Source of the DNA: Aureimonas altamirensis
GTDB lineage: Bacteria > Pseudomonadota > Alphaproteobacteria > Rhizobiales > Rhizobiaceae
Assembly (NCBI RefSeq): GCF_001463885.1
Contig: NZ_BBWQ01000025.1
Span: 1-64,000, forward strand
DNA: 64,000 nucleotides
Direction of reading: 5' to 3'
In this document: positions 37,115-45,585 of the stretch, piece after piece
How the letters are laid out: every line of letters starts with the position of its first letter
Numbering within the stretch: the stretch's first letter is position 1
Notes under the pieces: generated by a model
The model's input: the letters and a program-made list of their open reading frames with translations, nothing else
What the model was told of the DNA's origin: nothing
Database searches by the model: none
Program-made: the position numbers and the translations under genes

Positions 37115-38293
37115 CTATTCGGCCGCCTGCGGACGCACCCAGAGGCTGGAGCATACGATGCGGCTGTCGTCGCAACGGTCGCGGTGCCGGGCCGCGATAT
37201 CCACCACTTCGGACATCAGCCCCTCCGACAGGCGCGTCGGCTCCAGCCCGAGCTTGATGAGCGTGTCGTTGGCGACGACGAGGTCGTTCTCCGGCATTTC
37301 CTTGCGCGGGTTGTCGCGCAGCTCCACCGGAACGCCCGTCATGCCGGAGATCATCTCCGCAAGATCGCGCACCCGATGCGTTTCCGTCATCTGGTTCATG
37401 ATGCGCACCCGCTCGCCCCTCTCCGGCGGCGAGCTTGCCGCCAGCGCGATGCAGCGTACCGTATCGCGGATATGGATGAAGGCGCGCGTCTGGCCGCCCG
37501 ACCCGTGGACCGTCAGCGGATGGCCGATGGCCGCCTGCATCAGGAAGCGGTTCAGCACGGTTCCGTAGTCGCCATCATAGTCGAAGCGGTTGACCAGCCT
37601 GTCGTCGAGCAGCGTTTCCGGCGTCGTGGTGCCCCAGACGATTCCCTGGTGCAGGTCGGTGATGCGCAGCCCGTCATTCTTGGCGTAGTAGAAGAACAGG
37701 AGCTGATCGAGCGTCTTGGTCATGTGGTAGATCGAGCCGGGATCCACCGGATACAGGATCTCGACATCGGCGGATGCACCGGCCGAGTGCAGCGTCGCCT
37801 CGATATAGCCTTCGGGGATCATCATGCCCCGCGTCTTGCCGTAGCCATAGACCCCCATCGTACCCAGATGGATCAGGTGCGCATCGGGGGCGGCCTCCAC
37901 CATGGCGCACAGGACGCTGTTGGTGGCGTTGACGTTGTTGTCGACGGTGTAACGCTTGTGACGCGGCGACTTCATGGAATATGGCGCGGCACGCTGCTCG
38001 GCGAAATGCACGATCGCATCCGGCTTGACGGCGTGGAACAGCGCTTCCAGGCGCTCGTAATCCTCGGCGACATCCAGCTCCACGAAATCGATCGGCGTGT
38101 TGCGCGTCTCGCGCCAGGCGGCCAGCCGCTCCTCCATCGAGCGGATCGGCGTCAGGCTCTGCACCCCGAGTTCCTCGTCGGTGCGGCGTCTGGCAAAATT
38201 GTCGACGATGGTCACATCATGACCTTCCGCCGACAAATGCAGGCTGGTTGCCCAGCCGCAGAAGCCGTCGCCTCCGAGTACGATGATTTTCAT
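37115..38293 (-). CDS. sqdB: UDP-sulfoquinovose synthase (SqdB)
   Basis: Makes UDP-sulfoquinovose from UDP-glucose and sulfite for the sulfolipid SQDG. The 392-residue extended SDR has the NAD loop GGDGFCGWATSLHL at the very N-terminus, characteristic of SQD1/SqdB, LGTMGVYGYGK with the active-site Thr, and YxxxK in IYHMTKTLDQ. It is divergent from a GT4 glycosyltransferase gene, with 95 nt between starts. Other sqd genes (sqdA, sqdC, sqdD) are not in the window. Confidence 0.92.
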   Translation of the reverse strand: MKIIVLGGDGFCGWATSLHLSAEGHDVTIVDNFARRRTDEELGVQSLTPIRSMEERLAAWRETRNTPIDFVELDVAEDYERLEALFHAVKPDAIVHFAEQRAAPYSMKSPRHKRYTVDNNVNATNSVLCAMVEAAPDAHLIHLGTMGVYGYGKTRGMMIPEGYIEATLHSAGASADVEILYPVDPGSIYHMTKTLDQLLFFYYAKNDGLRITDLHQGIVWGTTTPETLLDDRLVNRFDYDGDYGTVLNRFLMQAAIGHPLTVHGSGGQTRAFIHIRDTVRCIALAASSPPERGERVRIMNQMTETHRVRDLAEMISGMTGVPVELRDNPRKEMPENDLVVANDTLIKLGLEPTRLSEGLMSEVVDIAARHRDRCDDSRIVCSSLWVRPQAAE

Positions 38294-38388
38294 TGCTTCA
38301 CGGCTCCGTCACGCTTTCAATACGGAAGTGTGATTTAGCATTCTTGTCTGTCGCGACAAACGTGTTGCGCGCGCGGGGGTTAAATTAG

Positions 38389-39432
38389 ATGCGAATTCTA
38401 ATCATCACAGATGCATGGCACCCACAGATCAACGGTGTGGTCCGCGTCCTGGACAAGACGGCGGAGATGCTCCGGCAAGGCGGCGATGAGGTGATGGTCA
38501 TCGAGCCGTCGATGTTTCCGACGCTTCCGGCGCCCGGCTACCCCGAGGTGCGGCTGGCCCTGATGCCGGGGCGCAAGCTGGGCAGGATGATCGAGGATTT
38601 CGCCCCCGACGCCATCCACATTCCGGTCGAGGGCCCGCTTGGCCTTGCGGCCTGGCGCTACTGCCGCAAGCGCGGCATACCGTTCACCACCTCGTTCCAC
38701 ACCCGGTTCGGCGACTATATCGAAAAGCGGATCGGGCACGGTGTCGATTTCGCCTATGCGCTGCAGCGCCGGTTTCACAATGGCGGCGCGCGCATGATGG
38801 TTCAGACGGCCACGCTGGAACGCCAGCTCGGCGAGCGCGGTTTCAGCAACATGGCGCATTGGGGCCGGGCCGTCGACCTTGAGGCGTTCCACCCGTGCCG
38901 CAACGATCCCTCCTTCGACAAGGACTTCCTGGGCCTGCCGCGCCCGATCTTCCTGTATCTCGGACGCGTCTCGGCTGAAAAGAACATCGAGGCCTTCCTC
39001 GATCTAGACCTGCCGGGCTCGAAACTCGTCGTCGGCGACGGCCCCCAGCTATCCAGCCTGAAGGCCCGCTATCGCGACGTGCATTTTACCGGATATCGAA
39101 CGGGCGAAGATCTTGCGCGCCATTTCTCGGCGGCGGACGCCTTCGTCTTTCCGTCAAGATTCGAAACCTTCGGCCTCGTCGTCCTGGAATCGCTTGCCTG
39201 CGGCACGCCGGTCGCCGCCCTGCCCGTGCCCGGCCCGGCCGATATCGTCGGGGGCACGCCCCATGCGATCCTGTCGGAAGATCTGCGCTCGGCCGCGCTG
39301 GCCGCGCTCGATATCGACAGGGCAGGCTGCCGCGCCTTTGCGGAAACCTTCTCCTGGGCCGAATGCACCGCCGATTTCCGCTCCAATCTGGTGACGGTGC
39401 CCGACCATCTGAGGGCCCTCAAGGCGGCGTGA
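38389..39432 (+). CDS. GT4 family glycosyltransferase, candidate glycolipid (SqdX-like) synthase
   Basis: A 347-residue GT-B enzyme. The N-terminal domain starts MRILIITDAWHPQINGVVRV with a TSFHTRF segment, and the C-terminal domain has the E-x7-E motif in RFETFGLVVLES, typical of retaining GT4 transferases. Similar proteins include SqdX-type sulfoquinovosyltransferases and mannosyl- or glucosyl-diacylglycerol synthases. Its position divergent from sqdB makes sulfolipid or glycolipid synthesis the best guess; donor specificity cannot be read. Confidence 0.82.
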   Translation: MRILIITDAWHPQINGVVRVLDKTAEMLRQGGDEVMVIEPSMFPTLPAPGYPEVRLALMPGRKLGRMIEDFAPDAIHIPVEGPLGLAAWRYCRKRGIPFTTSFHTRFGDYIEKRIGHGVDFAYALQRRFHNGGARMMVQTATLERQLGERGFSNMAHWGRAVDLEAFHPCRNDPSFDKDFLGLPRPIFLYLGRVSAEKNIEAFLDLDLPGSKLVVGDGPQLSSLKARYRDVHFTGYRTGEDLARHFSAADAFVFPSRFETFGLVVLESLACGTPVAALPVPGPADIVGGTPHAILSEDLRSAALAALDIDRAGCRAFAETFSWAECTADFRSNLVTVPDHLRALKAA

Positions 39433-39515
39433 CTCTCTTGTAATGATTCCGGACTGGCCAACTGCCCAAACAGAGGGCATGATCCAAATATCGGCGGCTT
39501 TGACGGAAGACGGCA

Positions 39516-40562
39516 ATGGCCTCGCAGGTGACGGCCCATACGAGACGGTTTGCCGAGCGGCCGGCGCTGCGCGTCGGCTTTCTGCCGGCCAACAACTTCA
39601 CCCTCTCGGCCCTGTCCCTGTTCATCGACGTCCTTCGGCTGGCCGGCGACGAGGGCGACCGGTCGCGGCAGGTCCGCTGTAGCTGGTCGGTCATGTCGGC
39701 GCGGCCGGAGCCGATCCGCTCGAGCTGCGGCGTCACGATCCAGCGTAACGCACCGCTGAGCGACCCGGCACTTTTCGACTATATCGTCGTCGTCGGCGGG
39801 CTGCTGCATGCCGGCGACCAGCTCGACGATGCCTCGATCCGCTATCTGCGTGCGGCAGCCGATGCCCGCGTTACGCTTGTGGGCGTGTGCACGGGATCGT
39901 TCATCCTGTCGCGCGCGGGCCTGATGAAGGGTCGCCGCACCTGCGTGTCGTGGTATCATTTCGCCGATTTCGAATCCGAGTTCCCCGACCAGACGCCGGA
40001 TGCGGACCGCCTCTTCATCGAGGATGGAGATCGCATCACCTGCGCGGGCGGAAGCGGCGTCGCCGACCTTGCCGCCTTTTTGATCGAGCGGCATATCGGG
40101 CCGCAGGCGGCACAGAAGGGGCTGCATGTCCTGCAACTGCAGAATGCCCGCTCGGGCAGCGACGCTCAGCCCCATTCCGGGGCCACCAGCATCGGCGACG
40201 ACAGGGTGCGCCGCGCCATCCTGCTGATGGACCAGCATGTCGCACAACCCCTCTCCGTTGAGGCCATCGCCGGCCGGCTGCAATTGTCCACGCGACAACT
40301 GGAACGTCTGTTTCATGAGACGCTGACCATGAGCCCGGCGCTCGCCTACCGCCAGCTTCGACTGCGCTATGCGCGTCGACTTCTGGAAACGACAAAGAAG
40401 AGCGTAACTGAAATCGCAGTCGAAGCAGGATTTTGCGATGGCGCACATTTTGCGCGACAGTTCAGACAGTTCTTCGGCACTGCACCAAGAGATATACGCG
40501 CTGCAGAAAGAGGCAGTCTGCACAGCGATGCGGCGGTTGACTATCCGGTTCTTGTGCAGTAG
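39516..40562 (+). CDS. GlxA/AraC-type transcriptional regulator
   Basis: A 348-residue regulator. The N-terminal half (about 20-200) is a DJ-1/PfpI-like amidotransferase-fold sensor domain; VCTGSFILSRAGLM holds the nucleophile-elbow Cys equivalent. The C-terminal AraC domain has two helix-turn-helix units (IAGRLQLSTRQLERLF and VTEIAVEAGFCDGAHFARQF). Relatives such as GbdR and CdhR control betaine and carnitine catabolism. It lies 175 nt upstream of a betaine-type importer on the same strand, so it probably regulates that operon. Confidence 0.92.
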   Translation: MASQVTAHTRRFAERPALRVGFLPANNFTLSALSLFIDVLRLAGDEGDRSRQVRCSWSVMSARPEPIRSSCGVTIQRNAPLSDPALFDYIVVVGGLLHAGDQLDDASIRYLRAAADARVTLVGVCTGSFILSRAGLMKGRRTCVSWYHFADFESEFPDQTPDADRLFIEDGDRITCAGGSGVADLAAFLIERHIGPQAAQKGLHVLQLQNARSGSDAQPHSGATSIGDDRVRRAILLMDQHVAQPLSVEAIAGRLQLSTRQLERLFHETLTMSPALAYRQLRLRYARRLLETTKKSVTEIAVEAGFCDGAHFARQFRQFFGTAPRDIRAAERGSLHSDAAVDYPVLVQ

Positions 40563-40737
40563 CGAAGGGCACACCCTCCCTAGCGCCTTCTGATGAGGCG
40601 CTGATCTATCCTCTGTCGGGTTTATACCTGTCCGTGTCCGTTCTGGCATCGTCAGCGGACAGGCTTCCCGTCACGATCCCTTTGCAACCGGCGGTTTGGC
40701 AGCCTTTGGCTCAGCCTCCGGCAACGACGGAGCATCG

Positions 40738-42042
40738 ATGACGAAAGAACGCATCCGCGTGGACAATGTCGTCAAGCTGTTCGGCGACAGCGCGCAAGCC
40801 GGCCTCGAGCTGCTTCGAGCCGGCAAGGGCAAGGACGCCATTCACGACGAAACCGGCGCCGTCCTCGGCCTCCATGATGTCTCCTTCTCAGTCAATGAAG
40901 GCGAGATTCTGGTGGTCATGGGACTTTCCGGGTCCGGCAAATCCACCATGCTTCGGTGCATCAACCGCCTGATAGAGCCCACGAGCGGCTCCATCCGCGT
41001 CGACGGCACCGAAGTCACCACGCTCAACCACAAGCAATTGCTGGAATTTCGCCGGGCCAAATTCGGCATGGTGTTCCAGCACTTCGCGCTGTTTCCCAAC
41101 CGGACCATCGCCGAGAACGTCGAATACGGGCTCGAAATCCAGGGCATCGACCGCAAGACGCGGCGCGACAAGGCGCTGGCGGCCATCGAGCTGGTCGGCC
41201 TGAAGGGCTGGGACAGCCGTTACCCGAGCCAGCTTTCCGGCGGCATGCAGCAACGCGCTGGCCTTGCCCGCGCTTTGGCGGTGGATGCCGACATCCTGTT
41301 GATGGACGAGGCCTTCTCCGCGCTGGACCCTCTGATCCGCCGCGACATGCAGGACGAGCTGCGCACCTTGCAGCGGACCCTGAAGAAGACGGTGGTCTTC
41401 GTCAGCCACGATCTGGACGAGGCCATCCACCTTGGCGGGCGCATCGTGCTGATGAAGGACGGCGCCATCGTGCAGAGCGGCTATCCGGAAGAGATCCTTC
41501 TCAAGCCGCAGGGCGAGTATGTCCGCCGCTTCGTCGAACATATCGACGTTTCCTCGGTCATCACGGCCGGCCGCCTGGCCAGCAGCGAGACGCCGTCGGT
41601 TCCGTGCAAGGCCAGCGCCGACAAGGCGTTCGCCATGGTCGACGGGCGGCGCGGCGACGGTTTCATCGTCACCTGCGATCGCAACACGCCGATCGGCAGG
41701 ATCTCGCGCGACCAGCTCAGGGGCGCGCGGGGCGGCGACCGCCCGGTCGAGGCCCTGATGCAGGGGGGTGTCGCCACCGTCGGCGCATCGCAAGTGCTGA
41801 AATCCATACTTCCGCGCCTTGCTCAAGAGCCGCATGGCCTCGCGGTCGTGGCCGAGGACGGCACCTATCTCGGGCAGATCACGCAGGCGATGGCGCTCAA
41901 GGCGCTGTCCGGAGCGTCCGATGCCATTGAATCCACCGAAGAAATCGGAGACGCGTCTTGGACTGGTCAGTTCCCAAATTCCCACTGGACCGATACAGCG
42001 ACAACGCCCTCTCCTGGCTCACAGCCCACTTTTCGGATGTGA
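40738..42042 (+). CDS. proV: Glycine betaine/proline ABC transporter ATP-binding protein (ProV type)
   Basis: A 434-residue ATPase. It has the ProV N-terminal extension (residues 1-45), Walker A GLSGSGKST, signature LSGGMQQR, Walker B ILLMDEAFSALDP, and a C-terminal CBS-like region (about 295-400). The last roughly 28 residues are read out of phase with the N-terminus of ProW: the two genes overlap by 85 nt if ProW starts at TTG 41958. The C-terminal tail is low-complexity, as expected for such an overlap. The start ATG at 40738 follows CGGAGCATCG. Confidence 0.93.
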   Translation: MTKERIRVDNVVKLFGDSAQAGLELLRAGKGKDAIHDETGAVLGLHDVSFSVNEGEILVVMGLSGSGKSTMLRCINRLIEPTSGSIRVDGTEVTTLNHKQLLEFRRAKFGMVFQHFALFPNRTIAENVEYGLEIQGIDRKTRRDKALAAIELVGLKGWDSRYPSQLSGGMQQRAGLARALAVDADILLMDEAFSALDPLIRRDMQDELRTLQRTLKKTVVFVSHDLDEAIHLGGRIVLMKDGAIVQSGYPEEILLKPQGEYVRRFVEHIDVSSVITAGRLASSETPSVPCKASADKAFAMVDGRRGDGFIVTCDRNTPIGRISRDQLRGARGGDRPVEALMQGGVATVGASQVLKSILPRLAQEPHGLAVVAEDGTYLGQITQAMALKALSGASDAIESTEEIGDASWTGQFPNSHWTDTATTPSPGSQPTFRM

Positions 42043-42800
42043 CACGCAGCACCAGCCGCATCGTGCGCGGCTGGATCGAGACGGCGACGGAGCTTCTGAC
42101 CGCGCTGCCGCCACCCGTGGTGATCGTAGCCATCGTGCTGCTCGCCTGGTGGCTGGCCGGACGCCGCGTCGCCATACTGGCGGGCGTCGGCTTCCTGTTC
42201 CTGTGGAACCTGCGTCTATGGGGCCCCACCATGGAGACGCTGGTGCTGGTGATCCTTGCCACGCTTGCGGCATTGGCGATCGGCATTCCCCTCGGAATTC
42301 TCTGCGCGCTATCGAAGCGGGCCTGGAAGACCGTCGGTCCCGTGCTCGACATGATGCAGACGATGCCCAGCTTCGTCTATCTGATCCCGGCCATCCCCTT
42401 CTTCGGCCTCGGCTCGGTTTCGGCCGTCTTCGCCACCATCGTCTTTTCGATGCCGCCGGTGATCCGGTTGACCGCCCTCGGCATCCTTTCGGTGCCGAAG
42501 GAGCTGGTGGAGGCATCCGACGCCTTCGGCACGACGACGACGCAGAAGCTGTTCAAGGTGCAACTGCCGCTTGCTTTGCCGACCATCATGGCCGGCATCA
42601 ACCAGACAATCATGCTGTCGCTATCCATGGTGGTGATCGCTTCCATGATCGGCGCCGGCGGCCTCGGCCGCGAAGTCTGGCGCTCTATCCAGCGTCTGGA
42701 CGCCGGATCGGGCTTCCAGGCCGGCGTTGCCATCGTGATCGTGGCCGTGGTGCTGGACCGCATCACCCAGGCCATGGCGCAGCGCGCGCGCCCCAGTTGA
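41958..42800 (+). CDS. proW: Glycine betaine/proline ABC transporter permease (ProW type)
   Basis: A 280-residue inner-membrane permease with about six helices and the coupling motif around DAFGTTTTQKLFKVQLPLALPTIMAG (EAA-like loop). TTG 41958 is used because the resulting MDWSVPKFPLDRY start resembles the conserved ProW N-terminus and GGAG lies 8 nt upstream. GTG 42039 is an alternative that would overlap the proV stop by only 4 nt (GTGA). Confidence 0.92.
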   Translation: MDWSVPKFPLDRYSDNALSWLTAHFSDVTRSTSRIVRGWIETATELLTALPPPVVIVAIVLLAWWLAGRRVAILAGVGFLFLWNLRLWGPTMETLVLVILATLAALAIGIPLGILCALSKRAWKTVGPVLDMMQTMPSFVYLIPAIPFFGLGSVSAVFATIVFSMPPVIRLTALGILSVPKELVEASDAFGTTTTQKLFKVQLPLALPTIMAGINQTIMLSLSMVVIASMIGAGGLGREVWRSIQRLDAGSGFQAGVAIVIVAVVLDRITQAMAQRARPS

Positions 42801-42843
42801 GGGCGCCGCACCCATCCGTTTCATAACCCAGGAAGGAAACAAC

Positions 42844-43692
42844 ATGATTCGCGTATTGACCGCAGCACTCCTTGCCACGGCCGCCTACGCGGGGCCGGCC
42901 AGCGCCCAGTCGGGCGGCACGGTCGACCTTGCCTATGTCGAATGGTCCGACGCCGTGGTGGCGACGAATATCCTGAAGGCCGTGCTGGAACAGGAAGGCT
43001 ACACGGTCAACCTGACGCCGCTGCCGGCCGCCGCCATGTGGCAGGCCGTCGCCACCGGCGAGGCCGATGCCATGGTGGCCGCGTGGCTTCCGGTGACGCA
43101 TGCCGCCTATTACGAGGAGTTGAAGGACCAGGTCGAACTGATCGGTCCGAACGTCGAAGGCGCCAAGATCGGCTGGGCCGTGCCGGCCTACACGGACATC
43201 GCCTCGGTGGCGGACCTCAAGGAAAAGGGCGGCCTCGTCGATAACCAGGTCATCGGCATCGACCCCGGCGCCGGCCTGATGCAGGCATCCGAGAAGGCGA
43301 TCGAGGAATACGACCTTTCGTCGATCAAGCTGGTGGAAGGCTCCGACGCCACGATGACCGCGGCGCTGAAGGATGCCATCGACCGCAAGGAAGACATCGT
43401 CGTCACCACGTGGACGCCGCACTGGATGTTCGGTCGCTGGGACCTGAAGTATCTGGAAGACCCGATGGGCGCCTTCGGCGGCGAAGAGACGGTCAACACC
43501 GTGGCGCGCCTGGACCTTGCCGAGGACATGCCGGAAGTTCACGCCATCCTGAAGAACTTCAAGCTGAGCCTCGAAGAAGAGCAGAAGGTGATGCTGGAGA
43601 ACGAGGAGGGCGCGGACCCTGCCACCACCGCCAAGGCCTGGGTCGAGGCGAATGCCGACACCGTCAGCCAGTGGACGGCTGCCAGCCAGTAA
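42844..43692 (+). CDS. proX: Glycine betaine-binding periplasmic protein (OpuAC/ProX type)
   Basis: A 282-residue exported protein with a signal peptide (AALLATAAYAGPASAQS). It is an OpuAC-domain binding protein with Trp/Tyr residues for cation-pi binding of a quaternary amine (YVEWSDAVVA, AWLPVTHAAYY, WTPHWMFGRW). It starts 43 nt after proW with AGGAAGG upstream of its ATG. Glycine betaine or a related osmolyte is the likely substrate. A hairpin terminator follows. Confidence 0.93.
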   Translation: MIRVLTAALLATAAYAGPASAQSGGTVDLAYVEWSDAVVATNILKAVLEQEGYTVNLTPLPAAAMWQAVATGEADAMVAAWLPVTHAAYYEELKDQVELIGPNVEGAKIGWAVPAYTDIASVADLKEKGGLVDNQVIGIDPGAGLMQASEKAIEEYDLSSIKLVEGSDATMTAALKDAIDRKEDIVVTTWTPHWMFGRWDLKYLEDPMGAFGGEETVNTVARLDLAEDMPEVHAILKNFKLSLEEEQKVMLENEEGADPATTAKAWVEANADTVSQWTAASQ

Positions 43693-43717
43693 GGCAGCAC
43701 AACTTTAAATCATATGG

Positions 43718-43747
43718 CCGGCATCCTCTGGGTGCCGGTTATTTTTT
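43718..43747 (+). terminator. Terminator after proX
   Basis: A 6-bp stem CCGGCA / TGCCGG with a 9-nt loop is followed by TTATTTTTT on the plus strand, 25 nt past the proX stop. The short stem is weaker than other terminators in the window, but the U-tract is good. Confidence 0.75.
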
Positions 43748-43903
43748 GTGCAGATTTTTCGGTCACGACCTGCGTTCGTGGCACGGATATGACAATGCCA
43801 TGCGCGGAACGCACAACTGATGTGCAGCAATTGCTCTCCTATTGGGCAGGCAGTCGAATTATATGACTGTCAACAGATTTGATAGCCCGTAGGTGGAACC
43901 AAA

Positions 43904-44053
43904 ATGATCTCTCAGCTCGCTTCCCGCATCCGCAGTTTCCGCAACCGTCAGCGCGTCATCAACGAGCTGGCCTCGCTGGACGACCGCCAGCTCGCCGACA
44001 TCGGCGTATCGCGCGGCGACATCAAGCGCGCCGTCACGTTCGGCCGTTTCTAA
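43904..44053 (+). CDS. DUF1127 microprotein
   Basis: A 49-residue basic protein. The second half, LDDRQLADIGVSRGDIKRAV, is the DUF1127 signature, common in small alphaproteobacterial proteins. Some DUF1127 members bind RNA and influence RNA turnover and stress or phosphate responses. Start ATG follows AGGTGG. It has its own terminator and lies in an otherwise AT-richer gap, so it is probably an independent, well-expressed unit. Confidence 0.9.
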   Translation: MISQLASRIRSFRNRQRVINELASLDDRQLADIGVSRGDIKRAVTFGRF

Positions 44054-44081
44054 GCTTTATCGCCGCAAGGCGAGACGATCG

Positions 44082-44113
44082 AAAGGGCGGTTGCCTCCGG
44101 CACCGCCCTTTTT
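44082..44113 (+). terminator. Terminator after the DUF1127 gene
   Basis: A 10-bp stem AAAGGGCGGT / ACCGCCCTTT with a structured 10-nt loop is followed by TT on the plus strand (five T in total at the stem end). It is 29 nt past the stop. Confidence 0.85.
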
Positions 44114-44185
44114 GCTGTGCGCTTGCTGGCCGCGCCCCATACGATGGGTTACACAAGCGGACCATCCTGACTGGAAGACCGCTTC

Positions 44186-44812
44186 ATGCCCATCCGCGTA
44201 CACAAGGGCGACCTGCCCGACCTTGCCCGCTATACCGGCTCCGTCGCCATCGATACCGAGACGCTTGGCCTCGACACGCGCCGCGACAGGCTGTGCGTGG
44301 TGCAGCTTTCGCCCGGCGACGGATCGGCCGATGTCGTGCAGATCGCGAAGGGGCAGACCGACGCCCCCAATCTCAAGGCGCTCCTGGCCGACGACAGCAA
44401 GGTCAAGATCTTCCACTATGCGCGGTTCGACATGGCGGCCCTGTATCATGCCTTCGGCGTGATGCCCGGACCGGTCTTCTGCACCAAGATCGCCTCGCGC
44501 CTGACGCGCACCTACACGGACCGCCACGGCCTGAAGGACCTTACCAAGGAACTGATCGGCGTCGATCTTTCAAAGCAGCAGCAATCTTCGGACTGGGCCG
44601 CTGAGACGCTGTCGCAGGCGCAGATAGATTATGCCGCGTCAGACGTCCTGTACCTGCACGACCTGATGGGCGTACTGCTGCAGCGCCTCGAGCGGGAAGG
44701 CAGGCTCGACATCGCACGCGAATCCTTCCGCTATCTGCCGACCCGCGCGCGCCTGGACCTTTTGGGATGGGGAGAGGAAGACATCTTCTCCCACTCCGTC
44801 ACGCGGGCCTGA
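44186..44812 (+). CDS. rnd: Ribonuclease D-like 3'-5' exonuclease
   Basis: A 208-residue DEDDy exonuclease. The DxE motif is AIDTET (Asp23, Glu25), the second Asp is in YARFDMAAL, and YAASDVLYL carries the final Tyr and Asp. It consists of the catalytic domain only and lacks the HRDC domains of E. coli RNase D, as is common in rhizobia. It is expected to trim tRNA and other RNA 3' ends. It converges with a GNAT gene 6 nt away. Confidence 0.9.
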   Translation: MPIRVHKGDLPDLARYTGSVAIDTETLGLDTRRDRLCVVQLSPGDGSADVVQIAKGQTDAPNLKALLADDSKVKIFHYARFDMAALYHAFGVMPGPVFCTKIASRLTRTYTDRHGLKDLTKELIGVDLSKQQQSSDWAAETLSQAQIDYAASDVLYLHDLMGVLLQRLEREGRLDIARESFRYLPTRARLDLLGWGEEDIFSHSVTRA

Positions 44813-44818
44813 CAGACT

Positions 44819-45433
44819 TCAGGCTTCCGGATCCACCGGGAAGATCGGCACATGGGGCGCGGCGCTCATCGGCAGCACGCCGCGCAACCTCGGATCGTCC
44901 GCAACCTCGATCTGCTGCGACACCGCTTCGAAGCCGGTGCGCCGGTAGAAGGCCATCGCATTGGGATGGTCCAGCGTGTTGGTATGCAGCCAGACGCGGC
45001 TGACCGGGCGCGCGAAGGCCGTTTCGATCGCATGGTTCATCAAACGGCGCGCCGCGCCGACGCCCTGCAGCGGAACGGTGACGCCGAAATACTTGATCTC
45101 GCAGGTATCGTCTTCCGAGAAGTCGAGTTCCAGGAGGCCCTCGTCCTGACCGTCGATCGTCAGTGCCGCCACGTAGGTGGCCGCATCCGACAGGACGGCG
45201 GCGAGCGTCTCGCGCTCCATGAACAGCCGCGAAAACCACAGATGGTCCGCACCGACACGCCGGTAGACTTCCAGATACCAATCGACATCGGGACGCTCAA
45301 CCGGACGGATGACGCCCGGCGCACCGGGCCGCTCGGGCCGTAGCTCCGGTTTCCGGGCCAGCTCCATCGAGGTGGCGATCGCGGCGATCTTGCCGCGCGG
45401 AAGCGTCTCGAACCGTTCTTCCCAATTTCTCAT
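44819..45433 (-). CDS. GNAT family N-acetyltransferase
   Basis: A 204-residue acetyltransferase. The acetyl-CoA loop is VPLQGVGAARRLMNHAIE and the C-terminal motif is LDHPNAMAFYRRTGF. The acceptor is unknown. The first 50 residues are a non-GNAT helical extension. ATG 45433 (MRNWEE) is chosen; the frame is open 13 codons further. It stands alone on the minus strand, 152 nt downstream of rpsA, which has its own terminator. Confidence 0.88.
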   Translation of the reverse strand: MRNWEERFETLPRGKIAAIATSMELARKPELRPERPGAPGVIRPVERPDVDWYLEVYRRVGADHLWFSRLFMERETLAAVLSDAATYVAALTIDGQDEGLLELDFSEDDTCEIKYFGVTVPLQGVGAARRLMNHAIETAFARPVSRVWLHTNTLDHPNAMAFYRRTGFEAVSQQIEVADDPRLRGVLPMSAAPHVPIFPVDPEA

Positions 45434-45511
45434 CGCGCCGTCCTCATGCCCTGCGGTCTGCAATCCAACCAATCGGGGTTAGGCCTTCGCTTGGCAAGCG
45501 CCTGCCCCCAC

Positions 45512-45546
45512 AAAAAAGCCCGCGGCGCCGATGAAGCGCCGCGGGC
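45512..45546 (-). terminator. Rho-independent terminator of rpsA
   Basis: An 11-bp stem (GCCCGCGGCGC / GCGCCGCGGGC, 7-nt loop) is followed on the minus strand by six T. It lies 40 nt past the rpsA stop. Confidence 0.93.
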
Positions 45547-45585
45547 CGGTTCTGACGATGTCGCAAGGTGCGATATCGTAAAGGC

